A DNA stretch of 13,561 nucleotides from an uncultured Ligilactobacillus sp. (GTDB lineage: Bacteria > Bacillota > Bacilli > Lactobacillales > Lactobacillaceae). The notes below the pieces were generated by a model, which saw only the letters and a list, made by a program, of their open reading frames with translations, was not told the DNA's origin and did no database searches. This document shows positions 1 through 5,969 of the stretch, piece after piece (the stretch's first letter is position 1; every line of letters begins with the position of its first letter). A program made the translations under genes and the position numbers. The stretch lies in NCBI GenBank assembly GCA_934215475.1, contig CAKPZY010000047.1:1-13561 (forward strand), in the 5' to 3' direction.

Positions 1-308
1 TGCTGAACTTTATTAGCTGCAGCTGCTTGATTTTGCTGTGGAGCCGGAGCTGGAGTTTGAGCTGGTGTTGCTGGTTGTGCAGCTTCTTTGGCACCAACTT
101 CAAGTTTTTGACCAACATAGATCATGTTGACATTTGTTAATTTGTTGGCAGCTTCGATCGATGGTACTGTTACATTATGTTCATTAGCGATTTTTGAAAC
201 TGTATCGCCAGACTGGACAGTTACCGTATCAGCATTAGCTGCATATGTTCCTGCTGCCATCATTCCGGCTGCTGCTGTAAGCGTCAATAAAGTCTTTTTC
301 AATATCAT
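1..308 (-). CDS. Secreted LysM-domain cell-wall protein, 3' end outside window
   Basis: Reverse-strand frame opening with ATG at 306-308 and open to the left edge (about 102 residues visible). Residues 1-26 form a signal peptide: a Lys-Lys start, a hydrophobic core and an ANA|D type cleavage site. Residues 28-71 are one LysM domain, with the hallmark V-x-SGDT-V start, an N(K)LTN middle and the IYVGQKL end; LysM binds N-acetylglucosamine in peptidoglycan. From about residue 73 there is an Ala/Pro/Gln/Thr-rich linker typical of lactobacillal cell-wall proteins. A TAGGAG ribosome binding site lies about 12 nt before the ATG. The missing C-terminus probably carries a hydrolase or another wall domain, so the enzymatic role cannot be stated. 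Secretion and wall binding are well supported. Confidence 0.9.
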   Translation of the reverse strand, partial: MILKKTLLTLTAAAGMMAAGTYAANADTVTVQSGDTVSKIANEHNVTVPSIEAANKLTNVNMIYVGQKLEVGAKEAAQPATPAQTPAPAPQQNQAAAANKVQ

Positions 309-340
309 GTTATTCTATACACTCCTATAAGTTTAGCATT

Positions 341-366
341 GCGGTTTCAGAGATCTGAAAAACCGC
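341..366 (-). promoter_or_regulatory. Leader hairpin of the LysM gene
   Basis: Inverted repeat with GCGGTTT/AAACCGC arms and an inner CAG/CTG stem, separated by a two-base bulge. It lies in the predicted 5' leader, about 15 nt upstream of the ribosome binding site. It overlaps the perfect palindrome AACCGCGGTT (361-370). No T-tract follows, so it is not a terminator; it may stabilise or modulate the mRNA. The repeat is seen directly, the function is inferred. Confidence 0.45.
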
Positions 367-388
367 GGTTATCAATTCAACGAGACTA

Positions 389-416
389 AGTATAGGAGAA
401 TAAAGTTACATGCAAA
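389..416 (-). promoter_or_regulatory. Promoter candidate for the LysM gene
   Basis: On the minus strand, TTTGCA (411-416), a 16-nt spacer and TATACT (389-394). Transcription would start near 382, giving a leader of roughly 75 nt that contains the hairpin at 341-366. Confidence 0.5.
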
Positions 417-446
417 TAACATGGAAATTAAAACAAACGCTTGATT

Positions 447-480
447 TGTAAATGACCGCGGAATTTGTAATTTTATGTAA
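447..480 (+). promoter_or_regulatory. TGTAA direct repeats upstream of LysM promoter (WalR-box-like)
   Basis: Three TGTAA units at 447-451, 466-470 and 476-480. The last two form TGTAAT-N4-TGTAAC, which resembles the WalR (YycF) box TGTWAH-N5-TGTWAH but has a 10-bp rather than 11-bp period. They lie 30-65 bp upstream of the predicted -35 box. WalR controls LysM-type wall proteins in other Firmicutes, so the position is plausible. Confidence 0.3.
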
Positions 481-599
481 CAATGAGATCTCTGGTTAGA
501 TAGATAAATTAACTGCCAAACTGGTATAAACCATTTTTGAAGCCTCAGCAAATATTACAATTTTGGGGAGTGTACAAGTACAATTTTACAAAAACATTC

Positions 600-630
600 A
601 AAAAAAAGAGCCTTTTTCAGAAAAAAGGCT
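600..630 (-). terminator. Rho-independent terminator of the small two-gene unit
   Basis: Arms AGCCTTTTT (609-617) and AAAAAGGCT (622-630) around a 4-nt loop. On the minus strand the stem is followed by CTC and then eight T residues (607-600). It lies just past the stop codon of the 63-aa gene. Confidence 0.85.
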
Positions 631-634
631 TGAA

Positions 635-826
635 TCACACGTCACTCCATAAAAAATTGAAGAAAAAAATAAATGCAGGCAGCCCAACTAGGGCGACGAT
701 AATAGTTTCCAAGTTAAAGTTCAACACCAAATAAGTACTAACATATAATATGTATCCCAAAACCGAAAAGGTGGCAACTCCTAAAATAAGAAAAGCCGAG
801 GCTTTCTTGACCATACTTCTTTTCAT
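635..826 (-). CDS. Small two-helix membrane protein, unknown function
   Basis: 63 residues. A short basic N-terminus (MKRSMVKK) is followed by two hydrophobic segments, about residues 9-34 and 39-59, with a short loop containing Asn and Glu. It ends in WSDV. Its ATG (824-826) overlaps the TGA of the upstream gene as ATGA, so translation is probably coupled; a purine-rich GGTGGGAAG stretch could also serve as ribosome binding site. A terminator follows about 5 nt after the stop. I do not recognise a family. The overlap, shared transcript and terminator support a real gene. The small size and pairing with a short soluble protein would also fit an immunity- or stress-type accessory protein, but nothing in the sequence proves this. 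Confidence 0.7.
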   Translation of the reverse strand: MKRSMVKKASAFLILGVATFSVLGYILYVSTYLVLNFNLETIIVALVGLPAFIFFFNFLWSDV

Positions 827-1134
827 CAGCTTTTTCTTCCCACCTCTTGAACTGTCAACAATCCGCTATACATCTGCGAGGAATCTTTTGCCGACAAAAT
901 TGATTTATGAATTTTGAACCTGTTTCTGATCACTGCATGATAAGAACCAAAAAAGTTTTTAATGGTCATATGACAGTGCCTAGTGACTTTATCAAATTTT
1001 TTAGCAGCTTGCAGATCCGGAAATAAAATTGCGTAACGACAAGTTTTTTCTACACCCTGAGAACTAAGTTCTTCAGCTTGATAAAAAAATTGCTTTCCTT
1101 TAAAAGATACTCGCAAACTGTTCCTCTCAAACAT
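826..1134 (-). CDS. Hypothetical basic soluble protein, 102 aa
   Basis: The ATG at 1132-1134 has a strong TAGGAGG ribosome binding site 7 nt upstream. An earlier ATG four bases upstream is out of frame and stops at once. The product is basic and has no signal peptide or membrane segment. It has a Phe/Tyr-rich N-terminal half (RVSFKGKQFFYQAEE), two Cys-containing stretches (EKTCRYAI and TRHCHM) and a basic middle (VIRNRFKIHKSIL). I do not recognise a family. It is the first gene of a two-gene unit with the 63-aa membrane protein and is preceded by a GC-rich structured leader (1158-1205). The clear start site, coupling and terminator make it a credible gene of unknown role. Confidence 0.75.
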   Translation of the reverse strand: MFERNSLRVSFKGKQFFYQAEELSSQGVEKTCRYAILFPDLQAAKKFDKVTRHCHMTIKNFFGSYHAVIRNRFKIHKSILSAKDSSQMYSGLLTVQEVGRKS

Positions 1135-1157
1135 GCATAAGCCTCCTAAATTTCGTC

Positions 1158-1205
1158 AAGACGCTCTGTAAACCGTGACCCGCCGCGTTAGCTTTGTCGC
1201 GTCTT
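1158..1205 (-). promoter_or_regulatory. GC-rich structured leader upstream of the 102-aa gene
   Basis: Perfect 7-bp arms AAGACGC (1158-1164) and GCGTCTT (1199-1205) enclose 34 nt with several CGCG/CGGCGGG-like runs and a smaller possible AAC-CG/CG-GTT stem. The block is markedly more GC-rich than its surroundings and ends about 11 nt before the ribosome binding site of the minus-strand gene. I compared it by eye with common Firmicute riboswitch consensus sequences and found no match. It could be a cis-acting RNA element. Confidence 0.4.
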
Positions 1206-1338
1206 TCAGATGAGATATTTATACTTAACTAATTATTCCTCAACTTTATAAAACAGAAAAGATCCACCAAAAACCAACTAATACTTAGCTTCTTCAGAAT
1301 ATTTTTCTCTGCTTATCACTAACTCGCGTGTTCAGAGT

Positions 1339-1367
1339 TTGGTAAAATAGTTTATATTTATTATATA
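1339..1367 (+). promoter_or_regulatory. Promoter of the patatin-like gene
   Basis: TTGGTA (1339-1344), a 17-nt spacer and TATATA (1362-1367), in a very AT-rich stretch. The predicted leader is about 60 nt and ends with the AGGAGG site at 1423-1428. The rest of the 1135-1436 gap holds the minus-strand leader described separately and otherwise no coding signal. Confidence 0.6.
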
Positions 1368-1436
1368 TCGAATTTAAAAATTGTGCATCTTCCAACAGGA
1401 AAGTAGTAAAATTTCTAATGAGAGGAGGCCATTCAT

Positions 1437-2291
1437 TTGGAAAAAGCTGCTTTGATTTTGGAGGGTGGTGCTTTGCGGACTTTTTTTACTAGTGCCATTT
1501 TAGACTATTTTATGGAACACAATATTGAATTTGAATATGTCCACGGTGTTTCCGCCGGAACCTTATGTGCTGTGAGTTATATCTCTAAGCAGCGTAATCG
1601 TTCTTCTAATATCAACCTTCATTTTCTACATGATAAACGTTATATCAGTATTAACAATCTCTGGAGTAATGGCGGTATTTTTAACCTCGATTTTCTCTTC
1701 TCACCTGAGTGTTTCGCCTACAGCCCTTTTGATTGGAAAGCATATCACCAAAGCCAGCAAATATTTGAAATAACCGCTACTGACTGTGAAACTGGCCAAG
1801 CCAAAGTTTTCCGCAAAAGTCCTGATAACGATCAGATCGAAGCAATTAAGGGCTCATCAAGTATCCCTTTGCTCTCAGATATTCGCAACATTAACGGTGT
1901 CCCATATTTAGACGGCGGAATCGCTGATTCCATTCCTTATAAACGCGCGCAACAATTAGGGTACAAAAAGATCGTTGTAGTACTGACTAGGAATCTGACT
2001 TACCGCAAACGCGAAAATTCAGCGGCGGTGAATCGCCTGGTCAAGACGATGTATAAAAGCTACCCCAATTTCGTTCAGGCATTTATTGACAGACCGGAGC
2101 ACTATAATGAAGCTTTAATTCAACTCGAAAAGCTGGAAAAAGAGGGACGCATATTTGTGGTACGTCCGGAGGAGCCCGTCAACGTTTCACATTTTGAAAG
2201 AGATCCTGCCAAACTGATAGACCTATACAACAAAGGAACAGAAACTATCGTTGAACGTTTCGGTGATTTACAAAAATACTTAAATTCTTGA
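1437..2291 (+). CDS. Patatin-like phospholipase (YjjU/RssA-type)
   Basis: 284 residues with a TTG start. AGGAGG (1423-1428) lies 8 nt before the TTG, and no in-frame ATG is available nearby. It belongs to the patatin family of Ser-Asp dyad acyl hydrolases acting on phospholipids or other acyl esters. Visible motifs: glycine-rich oxyanion loop EGGALR (9-14; the family norm is xGGGxRG, so Ala replaces the third Gly), nucleophile elbow GVSAG (37-41, Ser39), and the catalytic DGG (159-161) inside YLDGGIADSIP. The C-terminal part (about 180-284) matches the extra helical region of the YjjU-like subgroup in length. There is no signal peptide, so it is cytosolic or membrane-associated. It is a single-gene unit with its own promoter. 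The natural substrate is unknown. Confidence 0.9.
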   Translation: MEKAALILEGGALRTFFTSAILDYFMEHNIEFEYVHGVSAGTLCAVSYISKQRNRSSNINLHFLHDKRYISINNLWSNGGIFNLDFLFSPECFAYSPFDWKAYHQSQQIFEITATDCETGQAKVFRKSPDNDQIEAIKGSSSIPLLSDIRNINGVPYLDGGIADSIPYKRAQQLGYKKIVVVLTRNLTYRKRENSAAVNRLVKTMYKSYPNFVQAFIDRPEHYNEALIQLEKLEKEGRIFVVRPEEPVNVSHFERDPAKLIDLYNKGTETIVERFGDLQKYLNS

Positions 2292-2570
2292 ACGGTTTTC
2301 GCAATTCCTGCTGTAATTGCCCTTATCTTTAGAGAATTATTATCAAGTTTTCATCTCCTCTCTGTCGAAGAAATGATGTCATGTTTTACACACGACAGTA
2401 GCTGGCTTTATCATTGATGCTTCGACGGGCTTTGGGGGGACAACGTGCTGTTTATTATAAAAGCAAGTGTTTTGCAAATCTCCATAGTCAAAGAGGGAGC
2501 ACACTAACAATTAATTTCAGCTGCTTTTCTAAAACTATCTGCTAGAAGATAGGAAGAAATTAATAAAATA
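2292..2570. other. Intergenic stretch with weak terminator and competing inverted repeats
   Basis: No credible gene was found on either strand. GCAATT (2301-2306) and AATTGC (2315-2320) form a weak hairpin followed by CCTTATCTTT, a possible terminator of the patatin-like gene. Further on, CTGTCG (2362-2367) can pair with CGACAG (2393-2398), while the overlapping GTCGAAG (2364-2370) can pair with CTTCGAC (2420-2426). A GTG at 2445 opens only about 20 codons. Confidence 0.45.
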
Positions 2571-2617
2571 AACACAGTCTTAACTTGCCGACTAAGCGGT
2601 CATGTTAAGGCTGTGTT
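2571..2617 (-). terminator. Terminator of the LicC-LicA fusion gene
   Basis: A 14-bp stem, AACACAGTCTTAAC (2571-2584) with GTTAAGGCTGTGTT (2604-2617), one T.G wobble and a smaller GCCG/CGGT stem in the 19-nt loop. On the minus strand it is followed by a T-rich tract (TTTATTTTATTAATTT). It starts two bases after the stop codon. Confidence 0.85.
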
Positions 2618-2619
2618 GT

Positions 2620-4350
2620 CTAATTAATCTCTCCTAAAGGAATATGAGAAGCTACCAGCTGATAGTATTTTTTAGCAGATAAATATTGGTGGAGTGAGTA
2701 CTTGCCAAAATCTATTCCAAAACTGGCCTTAAATTCACACCAATTACTCCACAATAAGCCGCAGATCGCTACATAACTATAAATTTTATAACGGGTATCT
2801 AGAGCACATCCCTCCGGATAATAAGCAGCGATCAACTGATCGGTCTGTTGCTGATCATAGTGCGAATAAAGCGCAAACATCGCAATATCTATATCAGGAT
2901 CTTGCATACCAGCATATTCCCAGTCGATCAAGCACAATTTTTCAGACCCATCGCACCCCCCGTAAAAGATGAAATTATCACAATTAGCATCTATATGGCA
3001 TAAAACCGAGCGCCGTGGCAAAGTATTCACATAATGGATAAGTTTTTTAACATTAGCCTTAGTTTCTTCATAATCTGGATACTTTGAGCGGCCGTACGCA
3101 AATAATTTTTCATAATTTTCAATTTGATCGGCCAGATCAAATCTGTGGTTAACCTGTAGTCCCAATTCATGAAACTTACGTAACATTTGCATACACAAGA
3201 AGACGTCATTCTCATCATTTGGATCGCAGTTGCGGGCTTGTGGGAGAAATCCCGTCAACTTAAAGCCGTTACTAGGATCCAAATAATAAACAGGATCGGA
3301 CAGTTCACGACCATGCAAAACCTGATAAACATTATATTCATGATTCCGATTGATCAATTGCCCTGTTCCTTCGCCAGGAATACGCATCATATATTTTTTC
3401 CCATGACATTGAAAAATAAATGAGCGATTGGTCATACCCTTTTTAGCTGGTACTACATTGGTAATATCCTTTGGCAAAACATCTAAACAACGTTCAATGA
3501 TCGTCAAAGCCTCGTTGTTCAAATTAGGAGAAGCAGGATCAAAAGCACGCAGATCATCATACGTGTCAATCTCTCGAACGGTATCAGCCGGAAATATCTT
3601 GAGATTATTGTCGCCTTCATTCTGATCAAGCAAACAAAAATCCCACGAGTCATGCTTGTGGAGCGAGTCGTTGCAAACTTTGTCCAGCCGGTCTTGCAGC
3701 CGCTGACCAGTATTTTTGGTCACATATGCTAAGCCCAAAGCGGAAGGCTCTTCCCTACTAATTTGACCATTCTTAAATTTGCTTCCTTGGATGCCAGACC
3801 ATGAATACAGCTCATAAGAAGAAAATGGATCTTCTAAAAAATAAACGTCGCACGGGACAATATAGCAGTTATTCAGTTGGTATTTAACTAGTGCTAAGGA
3901 AGCTAAGCTGTCAGTTTTGTCAAAATCAGCATTTTCCACAATATTAACTTGAAATTTTTCATGCAGATAATTATATTTTTCCGCCATGACTCCGACGACA
4001 AGAGTAATATCTAGAACATTGTGTGCGTGCAGCTGCTTGATCTCTCTTTCGATTAATCTCTCTCCTCTAACTTTTAGCAAACCCTTAGGCAAATCAAAGT
4101 TGAGCGGCGTCAACCCCCGGCCATCACCTGCTGCCAAAATAATTGCTCTTTTTGGCGCAGAATTTATCATTACTTTTCTGCCCTGAAATGTTGCTTTGAG
4201 ATTAGAAGTTATCAAACCATCCGAAATAAGCTGTTCTTCAATGTCTTTGAGCTTATGAGGCGGATAACCGGTCGTCTTCAACAATTCTTTTTGCGTACGA
4301 CCATTGCTCAAGTATATTTGCTTCAAGACCTCTGCGTGACTGACATTCAT
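2620..4350 (-). CDS. Winged-helix / CTP:phosphocholine cytidylyltransferase / choline kinase fusion (LicC-LicA-like)
   Basis: 576 residues, ATG with AAAGGAGG 7 nt upstream. Residues 1-60 resemble a MarR-type winged helix. Residues 67-270 are a sugar-phosphate-nucleotidyltransferase-like LicC domain: LAAGDGRGL (72-80), LPKGLL (87-92, Lys89 for the nucleotide phosphates), Asp168 in PCDVYF as metal ligand, and EIDTYDDL (260-267). Residues 285-570 are an APH/choline-kinase (LicA) fold: GMTNRSF (305-311), HIDANCDN (452-459; catalytic Asp454 and Asn459) and LIDWEYAG (474-481; metal-binding Asp476). Together these would convert choline (or ethanolamine) to the phosphate and then the CDP form, for decorating wall or surface glycans. 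No LicB transporter or LicD transferase is adjacent. The first loop has RG where GxGxR is usual. The fused DNA-binding domain suggests autoregulation. Substrate identity is inferred from family. Confidence 0.85.
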   Translation of the reverse strand: MNVSHAEVLKQIYLSNGRTQKELLKTTGYPPHKLKDIEEQLISDGLITSNLKATFQGRKVMINSAPKRAIILAAGDGRGLTPLNFDLPKGLLKVRGERLIEREIKQLHAHNVLDITLVVGVMAEKYNYLHEKFQVNIVENADFDKTDSLASLALVKYQLNNCYIVPCDVYFLEDPFSSYELYSWSGIQGSKFKNGQISREEPSALGLAYVTKNTGQRLQDRLDKVCNDSLHKHDSWDFCLLDQNEGDNNLKIFPADTVREIDTYDDLRAFDPASPNLNNEALTIIERCLDVLPKDITNVVPAKKGMTNRSFIFQCHGKKYMMRIPGEGTGQLINRNHEYNVYQVLHGRELSDPVYYLDPSNGFKLTGFLPQARNCDPNDENDVFLCMQMLRKFHELGLQVNHRFDLADQIENYEKLFAYGRSKYPDYEETKANVKKLIHYVNTLPRRSVLCHIDANCDNFIFYGGCDGSEKLCLIDWEYAGMQDPDIDIAMFALYSHYDQQQTDQLIAAYYPEGCALDTRYKIYSYVAICGLLWSNWCEFKASFGIDFGKYSLHQYLSAKKYYQLVASHIPLGEIN

Positions 4351-4394
4351 TTAGCTTCCTCCTTTCATTATTTTTAATGTTTCCCTCATATTTA

Positions 4395-4426
4395 ATTATA
4401 ATCCCAAATTAGTGTAAACGGTTGCA
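4395..4426 (-). promoter_or_regulatory. Control region of the LicC-LicA fusion: cre site and -10 box
   Basis: TGTAAACGGTTGCA (4413-4426) fits the CcpA cre consensus TGWAARCGYTWNCW with one mismatch (G at the Y position). On the minus strand a TATAAT (4395-4400) follows, and the cre covers where its -35 box should be. A second possibility is TATAGT preceded by TTAGAA at 16 nt, with the cre just downstream as a roadblock. Either layout predicts repression on preferred sugars. The rest of 4351-4709 holds a palindrome, a terminator and an AT-rich hairpin, listed separately, and no gene. Confidence 0.6.
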
Positions 4427-4477
4427 GTTCAAACTATACCCTGTTTTGCTCATGTTCTAAGAGAAATCGGTCTGCAA

Positions 4478-4492
4478 CAAAAGGTACTTTTG
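4478..4492. promoter_or_regulatory. Palindrome CAAAAGGTACTTTTG, possible operator
   Basis: A perfect 6+3+6 inverted repeat about 130 bp upstream of the LicC-LicA start codon and just upstream of the alternative -35 box. It could be a binding site for a dimeric regulator, for instance the winged helix at the N-terminus of that gene's own product. This link is an inference from position. Confidence 0.3.
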
Positions 4493-4556
4493 GAAAACAG
4501 AGGACGGTTTTTATCCAATAGGCACCCCATTGGGTAAAACACAACACTAAAAATTA

Positions 4557-4605
4557 AAAAATTGTGTCATAACGAGGGATAATTCCCTACTATGACACAA
4601 TTTTT
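4557..4605. terminator. Strong bidirectional terminator
   Basis: A 15-bp perfect stem, AAAAATTGTGTCATA (4557-4571) with TATGACACAATTTTT (4591-4605), and an inner AGGGA/TCCCT stem. T-rich tracts follow on both strands. It most likely ends the minus-strand deglycase transcript, about 105 nt after its stop codon. Confidence 0.85.
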
Positions 4606-4664
4606 ATTATTATCTACGAGTTATTTTTCTAAGCGCTGTTAGTCTGCCCCAGTGCTTTAAGACG

Positions 4665-4699
4665 TTTGTATTCATTGAATTTTAAAACAATAATACAAA
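4665..4699. repeat. AT-rich 12-bp hairpin after the deglycase gene
   Basis: TTTGTATT-C-ATTG (4665-4677) pairs with CAAT-AATACAAA (4688-4699) around a 10-nt AT loop; the single C is bulged. It starts 10 nt after the deglycase stop codon. There is no T-tract, so it is not a standard terminator; it may be a 3' mRNA-stabilising structure. Confidence 0.4.
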
Positions 4700-4709
4700 T
4701 TAATGGACT

Positions 4710-5222
4710 TTAAGCGAGTGCGGCAGTAATTTCACGGTTAAAGTCCGGCAGATCATCTGGAGTACGGCTGGTGATCAACTGATGTTTTTTATCAACAACT
4801 ACAGACTGGTCCAAGACCTGTGCGCCAGCATAATATAAATCCGGACGAACTGAAGTGAATGCGGTCAATTTTAGTTCTTCTGATAAACCTGACTGAATAA
4901 ACAGTTGAGGGCCGTGGCAAATCGCAAATACATGATTGTTGCTTAGCAAGAAGTCTTTAACAAAGTCTACAAACCTCTCATCAACCCGCAACTGGTCCGG
5001 AGAAAATCCTCCTGGGATCAGTAAAGCATCAAAATCATCAACTGAGACATCATCTATGCCCTTATCAGCAGTCAGAGACAAGCCGTGCTTACCAGCAATT
5101 TTGCTGCCAGCTTGATTTTCGATTGTCGTTACCTCGTGGCCAGCTTTTTTCAAAGCCTCCACTGGAGAACTATATTCAACATCTTCCACATCATTTGTTA
5201 CAATAACAGCAATTTTACTCAT
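4710..5222 (-). CDS. DJ-1/PfpI-family protein deglycase (YhbO-like)
   Basis: 170 residues starting at MSKIAVIV. This ATG (5220-5222) has AAAGGGAG upstream at a somewhat long spacing of about 11 nt. The ATG 66 bases further upstream has no ribosome binding site, and its extension is not conserved in the family. The protein closely follows Escherichia coli YhbO in layout: VEDVEYSSP at 12-20 with the conserved Glu, IPGGFSPDQLR at 69-79, nucleophile elbow AICHGPQ with Cys102-His103, and TSRTPDDLPDFNRE at 151-164. Asp76 sits where PfpI has the triad Glu, as in YhbO. Such proteins are reported to repair methylglyoxal- or glyoxal-modified proteins and to protect against electrophile stress; PfpI itself was described as a protease. 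It is cytosolic and divergent from an HxlR regulator. Confidence 0.92.
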   Translation of the reverse strand: MSKIAVIVTNDVEDVEYSSPVEALKKAGHEVTTIENQAGSKIAGKHGLSLTADKGIDDVSVDDFDALLIPGGFSPDQLRVDERFVDFVKDFLLSNNHVFAICHGPQLFIQSGLSEELKLTAFTSVRPDLYYAGAQVLDQSVVVDKKHQLITSRTPDDLPDFNREITAALA

Positions 5223-5315
5223 CGCTAGAAATACTCCCTTTCTTAAAATTCTCTGTTGTTTCTGGGTGAGATGAACCCACCAGAACACTCATACTTACCA
5301 CAATGTTGTTATAAC

Positions 5316-5369
5316 ACGTCAGTTTTGAACTTCCCAAACAATCTGCTTACACACCGGAAAAACTGATGT
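5316..5369. promoter_or_regulatory. Inverted repeat ACRTCAGTTTT between deglycase and HxlR genes
   Basis: ACGTCAGTTTT (5316-5326) and AAAACTGATGT (5359-5369) are complementary at 10 of 11 positions across a 32-nt spacer. A possible minus-strand promoter for the deglycase (TTGGGA, 18 nt, TATAAC) overlaps this block. It may be a pair of half-sites for a regulator or a leader stem. Confidence 0.3.
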
Positions 5370-5383
5370 CATTCATAATTGTG

Positions 5384-5399
5384 ATAGTATATATACTAT
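5384..5399. promoter_or_regulatory. Perfect 16-bp palindrome, probable HxlR operator
   Basis: ATAGTATATATACTAT is a perfect palindrome just upstream of the extended -10 box of the HxlR gene. DUF24/HxlR regulators such as YodB bind short AT-rich inverted repeats of the TAGTA/TACTA kind. Position and symmetry support autoregulation and possibly control of the divergent deglycase. Confidence 0.6.
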
Positions 5400-5413
5400 A
5401 CCTGGTTTCATTT

Positions 5414-5439
5414 TGATACAATAACGCACTTTAAAGTGC
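5414..5439 (+). promoter_or_regulatory. Extended -10 promoter and second palindrome of the HxlR gene
   Basis: TGATACAAT (5414-5422) is an extended -10 element without a good -35 box. It is followed by the perfect 14-bp palindrome GCACTTTAAAGTGC (5426-5439), which would overlap the transcription start. This may be a second operator. Confidence 0.5.
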
Positions 5440-5470
5440 CCTATTTTAAAAGATAAGGAAGATGAATAAA

Positions 5471-5872
5471 ATGACCGATGTTGTCCGTAAAGATGTTAAA
5501 CAAAGATTGGAAAACGGAGATTACAGTTGTGCTAAAGAATTAACACTCTCCATGTTTAGTGGAAAGTGGAAGATCGTGATCCTCTTTCACTTAGGAACAG
5601 ACGGAGCTTATCGTTTCAATCAATTAATGCGGCTATTACCTAAGGCTTCTCATAAGGTGCTAACCAATCAGTTGCGTGAATTGGAGGAAGATCAGCTGAT
5701 TGCTCGTAAAGTTATCACTGAATCTCAAGTCAAAGTCAAGTATGAGATCACGCCTCTGGGAAAGACTTTAATGCCCATCATCAACGAAATGTATGCTTGG
5801 GGCAATCAAAGGATCGAACAACTACAAGTCACGCCAAATTTTAACATTAATAATGATGCGGCTAGAAAGTAA
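5471..5872 (+). CDS. HxlR/DUF24-family transcriptional regulator
   Basis: 133 residues from the ATG at 5471. AAGGAAG (5455-5461) is 9 nt upstream of this ATG, but directly abuts the ATG at 5462, so the later start is preferred. It has a typical HxlR winged helix: an N-terminal segment with Cys20 (SCAKELTLS), the family signature SGKWKIVILFHL (30-41), a recognition helix KVLTNQLRELEEDQLI (62-77), a beta wing with VKVKYEITPLG, and a C-terminal dimerisation helix. Cys20 is at the position of the redox- or electrophile-sensing Cys of YodB, CatR and HypR. It is divergent from the YhbO-like deglycase, with palindromes in its promoter. The likely role is autoregulation and derepression of the deglycase under carbonyl or thiol stress; this is inferred from family and context. 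Confidence 0.9.
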   Translation: MTDVVRKDVKQRLENGDYSCAKELTLSMFSGKWKIVILFHLGTDGAYRFNQLMRLLPKASHKVLTNQLRELEEDQLIARKVITESQVKVKYEITPLGKTLMPIINEMYAWGNQRIEQLQVTPNFNINNDAARK

Positions 5873-5920
5873 GAAAGAGTGCTGCAAAAACTGATTTTTA
5901 AATAGAAATTTTTTGCTGCG

Positions 5921-5949
5921 TTGAGTAATGACCTTAGAAATTATATAAT
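5921..5949 (+). promoter_or_regulatory. Promoter of the nucleosidase / ECF S-component operon
   Basis: TTGAGT (5921-5926), a 17-nt spacer and a consensus TATAAT (5944-5949). Transcription should begin near 5956, leaving a leader of about 90 nt that contains the riboswitch candidate. Confidence 0.75.
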
Positions 5950-5969
5950 TATTTGTGTTGTTCATAAAT

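Noticed and set aside
124..330. Forward ORF over the LysM gene
   Set aside because: It is antisense to a clear signal peptide plus LysM domain and lacks a ribosome binding site.
537..734. Forward 65-aa ORF with a Lys-rich product
   Set aside because: It runs through the terminator hairpin and antisense to the 63-aa membrane protein; the Lys runs come from the A-tracts.
4512..4536. Hairpin TATCCAAT/ATTGGGTA as a terminator
   Set aside because: Short stem with a wobble pair and no T-tract on either strand; the real terminator is at 4557-4605.
5223..5288. N-terminal extension of the deglycase (starting MFWWVH)
   Set aside because: No ribosome binding site before that ATG; the family starts at MSKIAVIV, which has its own purine-rich site.
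5891..5916. GCAAAAA/TTTTTTGC repeat after the HxlR gene as a terminator
   Set aside because: The stem is nearly all A-T and the loop long, with no T-tract behind it; no clear terminator was found for this gene.
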